Position numbers and translations under genes: made by a program. The notes beneath the pieces are model-generated. The model saw only the letters and a program-made list of their open reading frames with translations. It was not told the DNA's origin and ran no database searches. This document shows, in pieces, positions 22,136-36,300 of a stretch of 64,000 nt of DNA; the stretch's first letter is position 1; each line of letters starts with the position of its first letter. Origin of the DNA: Albugo candida (Eukaryota; Oomycota; Peronosporomycetes; Albuginales; Albuginaceae); the NCBI GenBank assembly GCA_905220665.1, contig CAJNAR010000150.1, forward strand, positions 310,001-374,000. Reading direction: 5' to 3'.

Positions 22136-23853
22136 ATGATGGAACAACATGGATCCTCTTCGACTTACGACGTTGCTGCTGAGCCTTTATTACGGAGACA
22201 GGATAAGAAACAAGACAATGACTTTTATCGGGAATCGAGCCTAGAATTTACGATTTCACGACCACCAACACGTGAGAAATACTTGAAGAAACTAGGCTAC
22301 ACGCCTCTCATCTTTCGGGTATGCTTCTGCGCATAATGAACAGTATCCCAAGGTTGATAATAGAAGTTGTAGAAAGTTGGGAGCTTACTGGCAGCATTAT
22401 CTCCAATGAGACAGAAAAAAAATGTCAATTTTGAGCGAACAACTGAGGGGGATACGTTTCCACATCATCAGTCTTTCCTACCGGCGAAAGGATCGATTCG
22501 AGGGTCTGTATTCAACCTTGCAAGTGCAACTTTAGGTGCTGGGGCATTATCATTGCCCTACGCTGTCGCGGTTTCTGGAATTGGTTTTGCCATCGGACAG
22601 CTCTTGCTTGGTGCTGCACTCACCATCTATACAATCCGACTCCTGACCCATGCCGCCAAACTCACAAAGTAAGATCTATACTTGTCATAATAATTATCAC
22701 TCATGCCTTATGCTTTCTTAGATTGAATTCTTATGAAGATCTTGCCCTCTTTTGCTTTGGAAAAAAGGTAATTTATACTCTTCAGTCGGCATCTTCAACT
22801 ATGCTCTCATTGGGATTGCAGGCAGCGATATTTGTGGAACTCAATATTCTGGTATTCTGTTTTGGTATTTCCATCGCCTATCTAGTGACCCTGGGTGATA
22901 TTCTCACCCCAATGGGAGAGCTTTACTTTGGAAATGATAGTATCCTATCAAAACGTTGGGCACTAATGTCCTTTTCATGTGGTGTGATCATGCTACCGCT
23001 TTCTTTGTTGCGTGACATCAGCAGTTTGCAATTCTCATCAATTCTGGGAGTCTTTTCGATCATTTTTCTGGTTATCGCGGTTTGTATACGCTCAGTCATG
23101 TACTCTATCTCAAACGGAGTTGCAAAATCTATATACTGGGGCTTCAACTACTCAAATGGTCTGCAATTTATGCTGAGCGTTCCGATCGTCATGTTTGCAT
23201 TCACAAATCAGGTTGCATTGTATTTGAAGTGAGGATGTCTGTCGAAGAGACTTATACTTTCTTTACAGGTCAACGTGTTCTCAATTTATACGGAGCTTCA
23301 GAGACCGTGTATACGTCGAATGAACAAAGTTGTGGACCGGGCCACATTGATTTCATTCATATTGTATGCAACCATAGGAGTGGTTGCTTACGTAGCTTTT
23401 GGATCTTCTCTTCTAGACAAAGATTCAAAGGGAAATGTTCTTCTGAGTTTTCCCCTGAAAGATACACTGATTGCAATAACTCGAGCAGCTTTGACTTTCA
23501 CAGTGTCCGTGGCATTTCCACTGAACATTTTCCCGTGTCGATTCACGATTGATATGATGTTCTTCGCCTACGCTGAAGATTCTCAGATACGCCACTTCCT
23601 GGTCACTTTTACACTCGTTTTCCTCGCACTGCTTTTGGCCATATTTTGTCCAAGTATAAATGTTATTTTTGGAATCATTGGTGGGTCCTGCTCAGCAATT
23701 GTATGTTTTTGTTTACCTGCAGCTTTCATCTTAAAATTGGAGACGGGTAAACTTTGCGGTAGAAAGAAGATTGGACCCTTGGTGCTTCTGATAAGTGCTA
23801 TTGTCATTGGATCAATCAGCACGATTGTTACAGTCTGCACAGCGCTGGTCTGA
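22136..23853 (+). CDS. Amino acid/auxin permease (AAAP) family transporter
   Basis: Multispanning amino-acid transporter of the AAAP/SLC38 type. Exons: 22136-22318, 22373-22668, 22722-22767, 22822-23211, 23269-23853; introns 53-57 bp; 499 residues. After a polar N-terminus of about 100 residues comes the family entry motif GSVFNLASATLGAGALSLPY (helix 1, with the unwound GAG segment), then SYEDLALFCFGKK spliced to AAIFVELNILVFCFGISIAY, LGDIL, and later MFAFTNQVNVFSIYTELQ, the conserved FAF...QVN...SIY block. About eleven hydrophobic segments are visible. The 54-bp intron 22768-22821 contains no stop, so it could be mistaken for coding; removing it restores family spacing. Vacuolar or plasma-membrane location cannot be read from the sequence. 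A possible AATAAA poly(A) signal follows at about 23946. Confidence 0.9.
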
Positions 23854-24382
23854 AAGTCTTTTACTCATTCTATCGAATTCCGACGAATGTGAATACTTTA
23901 ACTTGCGGATACAGGCACAGGTTTGTGTGTAATGAAACGTCTACGAATAAAAATTTGTTAATACTTACGAGCTCAGCTGACAACGTCTGAATTTGCATAT
24001 TTATGTGCTTCAAAGTCAGGTTATGGCTACGAAGTCATCACGCAGACATGGTGTTTTGTTACCGCTGCCGACATCTTCAAGACATCTCACGCTGAATTGT
24101 CTTCTTGCACATTCGCTACAGCCAGCAGCGATTAGAACCGCATACTCCACTTAATGAAAATTTTGCATGATATTTGAGTTCCAGGCTATTCGTGTCGTCG
24201 GTTGGAATCCAAGAAATCTCAGAATCACTATTTTATCACAAATCAATTCACATCTCCTGTCAAATCCCTCATACGAGAACACGTTCAGCTTTGTGACAAA
24301 TTTTTGAGATTTGGACTTCACGGATTCTGTGCCGCACGGATTGTGATCATTTTTTCTGATGGTAGGTTTGGTAGGCAAATAG
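23854..24382. other. Region upstream of the giant HECT ligase, possible unresolved 5' exons
   Basis: About 530 bp. The first 150 bp are probably the transporter 3' UTR. The remainder holds several ATG-less open stretches in different frames (for example 24183-24290 and 24202-24471) that look protein-like and may be first exons of the giant ligase, but no combination gave one consistent set of splice phases, so none is called. Confidence 0.35.
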
Positions 24383-27300
24383 AGGGAGTTAGTTATCTAC
24401 GTGTCTGGGATAGGTCATCGAGAGCAAAATCTTTCTTGCTGCGATCGGGATGCATTTCGAACATCAGTTGACGAAGTTTCATTGACCTCGTACTCCTTAC
24501 TTCAACGCGTAGATGAAGTTTGTCGACGATGTCACCAGAAATTTATGTAGTGATCGAGACGATGCACGGCTGTGTAAAAATAAATACGTCATTGCGCCTG
24601 GTGGGTATCTTTTTAAGGCCGTGGTACTTCTCCGAGATCTTCACCATGGAGAGCAAATCTTTATCTGACTACCTGCCTGGGGAAATTCCGATGCAGGTTG
24701 GTTTTCGATGGAGCCTCATGGACATTAACGAACTTCAAACGTACAAGATTTGTTATTTGCAAGAACAGCGTGACTTTAATATTAAGGAAGCTCGGGATAT
24801 GCAAAATCGAGTAAAGCGAAAGCAATCGATAAATTACAAGTTAACAGAGCATGGGACTTGTGTCACGGATAATGTGATCGGCTCGAAGCTGCTGAATAAC
24901 ATGGGCGTGCTCGGCATCGAAAAAATCAACAACACAGATATATTCAACGTGCTGTGCAGCACTGGTGACTTCTGTAAGACCCAGCTTACAACAATGATAT
25001 CAAAACACACGAGATCAAAACTTATAAAACTTTGCATCGCCGGTACCCAAGACTACATTCAGGATTTTTTCTTCACGCGCCAACGACTTCTTCGACGGAT
25101 TCTATACGCTGTACATAGGGAGCAACATAGATTACACGTCTCGCTGTCACGTTATGAGAAGAATATGGTCGACCTCCTACTCTCGCGCTTGAATAACCAG
25201 GGACATGAAACACAATCTAGTGCATATCAACCCACTTTTAAGAGCCTAAACATGTACGTAGAAGTACCGTCGAATGCGGACAAAAACAAGGGACAAATCG
25301 ACTCGAATGAGGAGATCATCAATCAGACTAAAATATCACCCCACCTGACCCCAGTGCCAGTGCGACACGCTTTGGAATCCATATTCGTAGAACAGAGTGA
25401 ATATCTTGGAAGAGATTCAGCCGTTTACTTGTCTCACCAAGTTGGCATTGTGATCGATAATCTGATTCAAAGTATTTCAAATCTCGGACCTTCAGCATGC
25501 TTCTCTGCTTCCGCTGAATCCAATCCTATGTCAGATTCGACGTTTTCACGAAAAATTCAAGAAAATAATCCAGCAGTTCAGCAACTCTTATTGAATGTCT
25601 GCGTTGCGAACAAGTTGAAAATGGGTATTCAATCAGAAATCGGAGAAAAGGTTACCACTATCAACCCATATATGCGATTACGAGCATTTTTATGTCACTT
25701 ACATATGGCAGTAACAAATGGATCGTTTTCTGAACTTCTAAATGTCGTCAAGCTCCTCTGTTCTTATGACAGTCGTAGTGTGAAGCAGTCTGCTGGCACC
25801 CTCCCGGTGGAAGAAATTAATGCCATTGACATCACAAAGGTGATCGATGATTTATTTAAAGAAGTCTATAATGGATCCGATATTTATGACACACTTCTAG
25901 ATGCCATGACAGGTCAAGATGTGCCAAGTTCCACAGCCATCTCACCGAAAGCATGCAGAAATACACAAAAATTGGATCATGTAGATATACAATCAGTCAA
26001 CATAAGTGCTGATGCCCAGAAGGTTCACTCTGTCCAAATTTTAGGCAGCAATGCACCCGATATTTCGAATAAATCGAGACTCGAAGAACTTAGATCAGTA
26101 TTTTCTCTTCTGGGCACGATAATTCTTAGTCTAGAAGATGTGCGACACGACGAGCGCATCATAGAAGATTCGGAACTTGAAGCTGATAATAATGAATGTA
26201 AATATCCATTCTTTACACCTTGTGACGATGAAAAAGCACAAGTCTGGAGTTGCGGGCAAAACTCATATGGCGAGCTTGGTCATGGAGATACTGTGACTCG
26301 AAACATATTCACTTGTGTCAATTCGCTTCTGCAAAGGTCAATTGAAGAGATTGCTGCAGGAAACGAACACTCTTTAGTTCTCACCAAAGAAGGTGAAGTC
26401 CTTACATGTGGCTATAACGACAATGGGCAATGTGGTCACAACTCCACAAAACGAGCTCCATATTTTAAGAGTATGTCCGGACTTACTGATACTCGAGTTA
26501 CAAATATTTATTCCTTTAATGGGTGTGAACACTCTCTTCTACTCACTCGTGATGGCCGTGTAGCTACATGTGGTTTCAATGATTATGGTCAGTTGGGGCA
26601 GGGCAACACTAATAGCCTAATTGTTCCGAAGTTTATATCTTCCTTCGGAAAGAGACAAGTGCGAAAAATATCATGTAGTTATTATCACACCATTTTCGCA
26701 TGCTCGGATCTCGGAACTCAGTTCCCCATGTTCCTCTATTCATGCGGTCGTAATGATTTTGGTCAATTAGGTACCGGTGATATCGACAATCGTAACGTTC
26801 CAACCCTTGTCGTCAAATTTCCTGCATCAGCAATCGTCTTATCGCTGGGTTGTGGTCAGTATCATTCAATAGTCATCTTCTCTACCAGAAGTAAAAATGA
26901 CCTTGGTCAGCTTTGTGCTTTTGGAAAAAATGATTGTGGCCAACTTGGCACCGGGAAATCAGGTAATCAGTGTTTGCCAGTGTTTCTATCTTCATTTCGA
27001 TGTAGTACAATTGCTCAACATAATCCGAAAGTCGTGAAGTGTGGATATTATCATAATATTGTTCTCTGTGAAGAAGGTCATCTATGGGGTTTTGGAAGAA
27101 ATGATCATGGCCAGCTCGGGTTTGAAACGAATTCGTATGACGGAATATCTTATAGCAGCAGACCGCAGTTGATAAAAGGTCTGGAGGGAAAGGACGTCAG
27201 CACTGTTGCTTGTGGCTCTTACCACACAATCGTAGCTTGTGAAAGTGGCTTGCTGTACGTTTTTGGTCGAAATAATCATGGGCAATTGGGGACTGGAGAT

Positions 27301-30300
27301 GTTGATGATCGAGCAGAACCTTTTCCACTAGTGACTTTCATCAATCGACGTATCTCGCGACTATCGGCTGGCTTCTATCACACAGTTGTTTTGATAGGTG
27401 GTTCGCAGATCGATGAACCTGTTTACTTGGATGGAAAGGAAGCAGGGAATGATGATGAAAGACGACACGACTACTATCATGACGCACTACTAACACATCC
27501 ATTGGTATCACAAATGCTGAATTTGCAATTTTCCACCTGCCCGGAAAGTATCAGCTCAATTACAGAAGAAAATCTGATAGAAGATGATCACGTTAGGATT
27601 AACTCGGTCTCATACGATCGAGTCTTTGAGAGTGAGATTCCTCAGGCGAAGAATATGTACAGCTTGGTCTTACTCATCGCGTTGCTTGCACAACTGAGCC
27701 GATTGTGTGAGCCACATTTTCCCAAAAACTTACACAGAACTGAGTTGGGAACTGGCGTTCTCTCGACTACCGGAATTATCGCAGCTACTCCCGAGCACCT
27801 TACATCTCTGTATGGTAAAATTAGAAGCTCCAATACACCTACCTTTCCCACCCCCAAAAATGTTAAACTTCATGTCATAGATCCAAGTCCCGGCACTTTG
27901 CGATCTCTACTTGATCTTCTTAAGGCTTTTGAACAAGCTGACTGCAAAATACTCATGAATTATGCCCTTTTGGACAGGATATTGCACAATGGGAGTTCGA
28001 AATCAAATTTTAGCAAATTTTCATCCCATACATACATGAAGGAGGTGGTGTTGGATTTAATACAAGTCAATCTAAAGCGCTTTCTACATTCAGGGCACGC
28101 TCATTTGATTATGCTGGGACAGATGTTTGGGGAAAATAAAAATATGATGGGCAGGATGGAAAAGCTGCAGGGAATGCAGATTGTCATCTTTGCTATAAGA
28201 GATCATTTGCTGAAATATTTCGATGAAATAACGTCACCTTCGAGACTCAACGATCTTTACATGAGGACATTTCTACAAAATTGGGATATTTTTTTTCCTT
28301 GCCTATGCCTTCAAAATCATTTCATTATGTCATTGTTCCCAGATCAGGATACGCCAATTTCATGTTCCATTATCGACTCATACGTATCCTGCTTGCAATA
28401 TCATCAGAGTAGAAATGATAGTAAGGTCGTATTTGGATATCCAAACCTAAGAATGCAGGCAAAGGCGATGCTGCTCTCTCCTGTGCTTTCATTAGTATCC
28501 GACGATTCTCACATGGTCAAGTCGATGTCTGTTTCATATGATCATTGCAGTCAACATCCCTCTAGAATACATGAAGGTATTTGGCATTCCAAGCAGCTAC
28601 TTTACAAGCTGATTTTGGAACAATTAATGGCCGATAATATCGATGCTCTTAACGACGGAAAAGGCATGGACACGTTTGGGGCTGGGTCCTCTCAATCGGC
28701 ACATTATTTCCAATTTTTAACAGGTCATTTGAAGCAGATTACATCCTGGGTCAATTATCAGCCACATTGGAGCATTCCAGTACCTGCTGTTATCGAGACA
28801 ACAACGAATATTTCAAATCGAATAAACCACATTTTGCGGTTTATATTATCACATGAGGCAGCCTTGCGAGCTCCGAGAGATCATTGCTCAGAAATAATTC
28901 CTTCATCATGGCGTTATTTTCTCGACTTTGTCTCAGTCACATTACTTCATTGTGACGAATTGTTACAACAATATGCCGAGTATGCTTTTCCACATCCAAC
29001 ATTAGAAAATCTGATGAAGGTTTTGAAAGAGCAGACAGCTGTTGGGCGCGTCTTGCCTTCCATTTTATCTTGTCTTATGGCACTGGTCACTAACTCACTC
29101 GTGGCATCTAGTCTGTATCCCTCACTGATCAAATTACTGAAATCTTTCAGTGAACTGAATCAGCATCTGGGACAAAATAATAAGCCTGATTGGCTCGACG
29201 AAAATATCCCGGCTGAAGGAGATAAACCGCATCAAAGTATTGTGAAGAAAGTGTTCAAATTGCCATGGAATGAATTGCTACAGAAAGAGCTTGTCACGAT
29301 AGCTGTCGATCTAGCGATACAAAGTAGCAAAGGCGATTGTCCGTTCAACCTGGAGTGGGTCGCGACTCCGAAAGAATCAGTATCAAAATATCCGGATTCT
29401 GCTCCAACCCAGATATCGCTAGATGAATGGAGTATTAGTAAGTTATTTGAAAGTGGTCTTGACTCTGAAGTATATGATAAAAATCGTTTTCAGAGTACAA
29501 AGATTGGAAAAAGGATTTTTTCGAAAACGTCTATTAAAAGGTTACGATTCCACAGCGATTATGCTTTGATGACGCATGGAGAAATCAAACAATTTTTATG
29601 GAATCTTAGTGCACAAGAACCTACCGAGATGATAAATGATGCAATCATATTCTCGGAATGGGTTCGAAGTCAATATAGAAAAAATGATGGCGCCTACAAC
29701 ATTCTTTTACGTCAACGCAAGGAACAGGGACCTGTTGACGAGCATAAAGATCTTCATTCCGAGAGAATCGTCGCAGTTGAGAACGCGGTATTTGCGGCAC
29801 TTCTAAAACATACTCCAAACCTGGCATTGATGGCTTGCTTTTTCTCTAGTAGAATGAAAAGAGACCAGTACAAGACATGTTCATCACCATTACCTAAGAG
29901 TCTTTACGCTCTTTGGAGGAAGGTAGCAGGAGTCAGCAAAGAAAACGCTTCGAGAAAACGGAGTCTGCAGCAGCAGGATAAAGATTTGAAGCCTTACTAT
30001 TGTTCACAGCAAAGTATCATTGAAAGAAGCCAATTTCTCCTTGGTATTGCAAACCGTGCATTTGTGGAGGGAGGAGAGACAGTGACGACAGGAAGAGTCT
30101 ATGCGTCAATAGGAATTTTTGGAAGATCATGCAACATATCATCTTTTTGGAAACGCCTAAGGGCACGTTTTTATGTATGTATCCGATGGAAAGTAGTCAC
30201 AGCATTTGTCGATGCGAGCAGTAATGAAATCATCAAATTTATCATGGATCCACGCATTCCAGAAGATAGAATTGGGCTAGAGATGTTTTGCACAGTGCTG

Positions 30301-33300
30301 ACTGTAGAATCAACTCGACGTATTCAGAGTTGTATTTCTGGTATGCGTGCTCTGCGTGAAATTACCAGTTGGGTCTCCTTAGTGATGTCTCCAGCATTAC
30401 AGGATGATGTATTAGGAGGGATAGGACGAGTTCTATTATTGAACCCATCATTTCCTCATGTTCAACATTACGCTTATACACAGCACGAGGAAGAAAAGCC
30501 CCGAGTGTCAGCTTTTCCTCGAAGAACCTCATTCAAATTATTGTCAAACTCGGCAGCCTCTAATCAGGACTCAAATCACCAACACCTTCAGCTGTTTGGT
30601 TCAGTGTCATTACCTCTAGCTGGATCGGTATACGGACAAAGTGTGTCAACGTCACGAAAGGAGATATGGCACCATTTCTTCTCTAGGATGTCTGACTTAA
30701 TGTACGTATACTTGCAGATAGAACAAAAAATGTGCTTTACTTCAGATCAGCGATGGTTTTACAGACTTTTCACCAAAACTGTGTCTTGTTGCTCACTCGA
30801 GGTGATTCCTTCCTCATACAATTCTAAATGGAACATTTTCAAGTTTTTACAATATATTCTGGAACATCTACCCACCAACGAGTCGGCCAATTCTATCAAT
30901 GTGAACGGGATAATCGAATCTGTGCGACTATACTTGCACGGTCTGCTGATGCAGGTGTACACAGACCCAATAAATGGCACAAAATCGAAAGAATCGATGA
31001 TACCGACTGCGAATGATATCACGTACAATGAAATGATTCGACTTCAACAGATAGAAGACGTTGAGGTTGTAAAGTTTCGTGATAGCATGACTTCTTCCAA
31101 GTCTTTTAAAAATTATATCATCATGGACCCAGTTCGATTATCCGACATCAACAAGGGTGTTGTGGCCGCTCCAGGCTATGCAACTTTATCAGACTCTGAC
31201 GAGAGTGTCAAAATGGGTTTTAACGGTAGGAATAATGACTGGAGTATTTCAGGTTGGCTGTACCTGCTACAAGTACCTTCAGTGACGGACACTAATGTGC
31301 CTTTCAACTCTTTTATTTCTTCACACAATATTCATGATGATGACGCAATGATGCGATTTATCTTGATACGAGAGAATACGATGCATATTTTTCCGTATGT
31401 GCTCTTATCAGGAAGATACGATACCAATAAAAATAAAACTTGTTGGTTCCTGGAAGCTGGTCAAGGAATCGGAAATAAATTTGATCAGAAAAATCCCAAG
31501 ATACAGCATCTTGATCGCCTTTGCTCCAAGCAATCATTACCTCAAAAGAAGTGGACGCAATTCACTGTGGTTAGTGATCAGCATAAATTTCGGCTTTACT
31601 TGAATGGATTACTTGAAGCACAATGTACACCACAAGCCCGACCTTCGAAGCTACCAAATGGTGGGCTCGATTCCACCTTCTACATAGGGCGAGCATTCAA
31701 CCACATGAATGCAAGTGAGGACGGGAAAGGTAATGTCAATTATGCAAAACAATTCCTTTCTCTCTTATCAAATGAAAGTGACACGGGAAGGGAAGTAATG
31801 ACGAGTATGAATGGTTACGTAGCTCTAGTCTCAAATCACCTCCGAGCGCTATCACCCATCCATGCTCGAATTGTGTATGAGAAAGAAAAAGAACAAATCG
31901 GAGAATATTTTATCACCAAGCAATTACGCGCACGATACAAATCCAAGGATGGAGATGAAAGTGCTAATGACATGGTCCCTCTAAAACAGTGCAGAAGTCA
32001 TAAATTGGTGGAATTGCTAAGTATTCTACGATTCTCCATATTCACCACCACAAACACTAACGTGACTATCACGAAAGAGAATATGAATCGATGGATCGAG
32101 TTGATATGGCTACAATTGCAAAAAGGATCCTGCTGGTCACTGATGCAAGCAAGCATACGACTTCTACCAGAACTTCTACTCGGAGCATCAAATCTTAGGG
32201 ACTTCACAGAGCATTCATTCGGCCTGAATTCTCACGAAAAAAGTTCTCTCCACTCGAATGATATCGAAGAAATCTTTCATCTCATCGGAGCTTTTACAGA
32301 CTTACGAACGAGACGAAAGATTTCTGAATCCAGAATACTCACAAACACGGATGACTGTCGACCATGGTGCGCCTTTTGCGACTGCGTACAACCTCGTCAA
32401 AACAAAAACATAGCTTTTGCTAATGAATTTGTCCGGCTTCTAGATTATCTAGCAGTGTCAGCGCCTCAAAATTGGGGAAGTGCTATCCAGAAATCAGCTC
32501 TTTGTATACTAGAGGCTGAGGGAGATTCAATCACATCAATCACCAGAAAGTTTGGAGTGGGTTATTACTTTGGTGGCATTATCGAAATTGATAATTATTG
32601 TGGAGCTACCGTAGAGATTTTGAGCTCAGGGAGAATATCAAGTATCGTTGGTCATTCTGCAAAATTTCACGGCCCTGATATGAAACAATCAGAAGAAGTG
32701 GATGATCTAGTCTTGATCAAACTTAGAGACTGTCCGAGCTGTGCTGCCTATTCAGGACACAAGGCAGATAACTATGATGAACCTGGTTGTCTTTGTGGAA
32801 TAACGCAATTGCCCGCAGGTCTATTGGCACTAGGAGCAACAAGAGCACCATTCGTATGCGAGTTTATGGGACTCCATTCACCAAATTTTATTCGTCAGGT
32901 AACTGATAATGCGAGAATGGAATTAATCGAATTCATGAGCTGCAGCACCACTCGGCAGGTAATTGATCAGGCGCAAGTAGTCACGAGTTTGATGAGAATA
33001 ATGACCAACATGGCTCGTCGTGAATCGTTTGCATGTCACATCTCTTCTGATCCTAATCTGATGGAGCTATTGCTGAACTTTGCTCTCATTGAGGAGAAGC
33101 TTCACCGCCAAAATATATGTGGAATCACACAAAGAGTTTGGATTCTTCGTTGTCGACTTCACAAAGTAATTGAACAATTAGAAGGAGAGGCTGAAGCAGA
33201 ACTTGAGAAAGCATGCCAGTCGATTTCGATGTTTCGGACTACCACATATTCGAGGAAGTCGAGGAATCCAGATGCATTACCCATCGTCGACAAAAATGAT

Positions 33301-36300
33301 TCTGTGCATGTGAATAAAGATTTCAGGATTTCCGAAAGCAACATTAAAGGTTCATTTTTTACGTCACAACATGACGTGTACTACGATGAAGAACGACATG
33401 ATCCTAGTCGGTCAAACTCGAGTTCAACTAAAAATGAAGTCGAAGATGAATATGAACACGAGCAGTACTTGACTGTGTGCGGGCTTGACCACGGTTCCTC
33501 CTCGAGTGATATGAGTGACAGCAGTGAGACACAAGAGCAAGACGATACGGAATGGCTCAACTATGATAGTGGATTAGATCTGGATGAAATCGAAAGTGGT
33601 AAGGTCACAAATGAAGCTTCCATCCGTGAAGATGATCCGTATCACTTGAAAAAATCGATAGATGAGCTAAAAATGATGGGATTTCCCCAAAGTTGGTGTC
33701 TTTTGGCACTTCAGGAAACAGGGGAAGATATCGTTACTGCATCTACCTGGCTCGTTGACAATCTAGAGAATCTCATCGGGTCACAGGCGGAACTTGATAA
33801 AAATAAATTTCAGGAACTAAAAGTCAAGTGCTGCGCATACAGTGACGAAGAAGACGATCCGGTGGAAGATGAGGTTCAAGAAAGATCAGATATATCTTCT
33901 CAAAACATTAGATCTCAAGAAAGAAATACTGAGGGGGCCAGAATCGAGGAAGAGACGGCCCGTAAAATATTTGCTGAAACGTACTTCCCATTGCATGATG
34001 GCGGATATTATCACAATATTCGCGATCAGTATGTACAGACATGGAAAAAAGCCCCATCAACTATTCGTGGAACTAGGCAGACTTCAACTGATGTTCCACC
34101 TCATACTTCGAATGTTTTGACAGACGCTAGGCCGGGAATATCGTCTATGGATGCCACTGCAATGTATATCCACACATGTACGGAAGTGAAAGCATTTCAA
34201 GAACGCGTTGATGAAATAATGGACCTAGGAATTCTTCTACAGCTACTTGTTGATCACGAACTTGCTCAAACAATAATAATGTCTCGGAATATCGTCGCGA
34301 ATATATTATCAGCGAAGAAAATGGGTAGGATGCCGACACTTCAAGAAGCCTCATATTCTGCCTTCTTTGAGTATATAAAGTTGGTTTTTTGGCGTGGTGA
34401 TCAATTTATACTTATTCAGGAATCGGAATGCAGTGATAGAACGACAAAGCGTTCGCGACTGTATATGAAGGAGGTAGTAAAGATAAGCCTTAAATCTTTC
34501 ATGCGGCTCAATCCCGAAGAATTTACAGATTCTCTCGTTATGTTTATCTTGCGAGAGTTGGAAAGTGCTTGTTCGAATGATCGATATAAGTCTATTCTGT
34601 GGACAAATCGTCCGTTACATCGATCTGATTCAGCTGTCCTTCGAGAACCTGGAATTGAGATTATCACCTTTGTATTTGACTGGATGCTTCATGAGAATGA
34701 ATCACGAGCAATTTGTCGGGGGGTCTTCAATCTATGTAATGAGCTCGGAGAAAATCTTTACAAAAGCACCAATTTGGCCATCAGATTTATCTGCAACCAT
34801 ATATGCAGTCATTCATTGAATTACCTCTTACGTAGAGGTGAAAAATTTCCCGAACGATTGATTATTCAATCACCCGTACTTTTAAAAGCTGCACATGCAA
34901 GATACACACGAGAATGGATGCAGCATCGTTTTTTCTTCTCAAATTATCTTCTCTCATATGTCGATCTCCTACACGTTTTATGCAAGATAAATCACACAGT
35001 ATTTGAGCTTCTATCGACGCATCAACCAGCTTCAAAAAAATCCGATCGGCCGCTTGCATTTCAAACGCGGAATATTAGTCTGATAAAATATAAAGTGTCT
35101 CAAGACGCTACAACGGTAGCCTATCGAGGTCAGCATGTTTGGAACACGATCGTTGCTGTAGAATCTTACACTACTGGATGTCATCATTGGAGCTTTCGAA
35201 TCGATAAATTGCCCTCTTGCTATCTCTTTCTTGGTGTTTGTAGCGACAAGAGTAATACGTACTCTTTTCTTGGATCAGACAACGAATCATGGGGTCTAAT
35301 GGGAGACGGTGGATTGTATCATCGGCACAATCGAGTGCAAACATGTTCTTCTAAATTATCGGAAGGTGATATTATTGAATGCAAGCTCGATTTGGAATTC
35401 GGTACGCTTCTATACACAAAGAATGGAACGGAGATGGGTTGTTTTGATAATATAATTGGACGGGTTGCTCCGGCAGTTTCTTTCTACTCTAGATCTCAGA
35501 AAGTGAGCCTTTTGGCTTCGAAGCCATCAGAATCACCCAATCCCTTTTCCGATATCCCTGTACTTATGACTCATAATCCTACAGGGGAGATTGATGGAAC
35601 AATACGAGATTGTGTGTGGGCATGTAAGTGGATGGAATGGTTTTTGGCAGATTTAGATGATAGTGCATCGGATGCAGCACCCTCACTGCCGAACAATATC
35701 GCTCATTATGCCTATGATATGTATCAAGAGTGGATAAAGGAAAAGACCTACTGTGTAGCCACTCGTACGGGTGGTCTCTTGTGGGTCGATATCTCAGAAC
35801 AACACGGAGCGTCTATGCAGCCTACCAAGCGAGTTACAACGTCAAGAGGACCTGGAACCATTGTTGGAACGTCATATGATCGTATCTGGGTTCGGTTGGA
35901 CGATGAAGATGGTATCTGGTTTTTTCATTCTTCTAAAATGATACGGATCGACGATCCAGCAGTTAACCAATTTCCAGAAACTGGTGGAAATAGTGCCTCG
36001 AAATATAATTTGAATCAAGAAAGCGAAGTGCTTATGAAAAATGATCAGTACAAGACTTCCCCCGAAATGCTAGGTAGCGACATAGGTCATAAAATGAGTC
36101 CAATGTTGTCGCGTGAAGAATTCGATGAATATTGTCGCTCTTCAGCTGTACTTCCGCATTTGCGTTTTGACCTTAGTCAGCATTTAATCGATTTTGCCAA
36201 TGGATACTCTACAGAAAGTCGGGATGGAAATCCGTGGAACATCACACCGGCTCAGTTTCGAACTATGGTGTCACTGCAAGATAGCAAGAGCCTTTATTTC

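Noticed and set aside
23082..23552. 156-codon plus-strand frame
   Set aside because: Out-of-frame reading through transporter exons and an intron; no hydrophobic pattern or motif.
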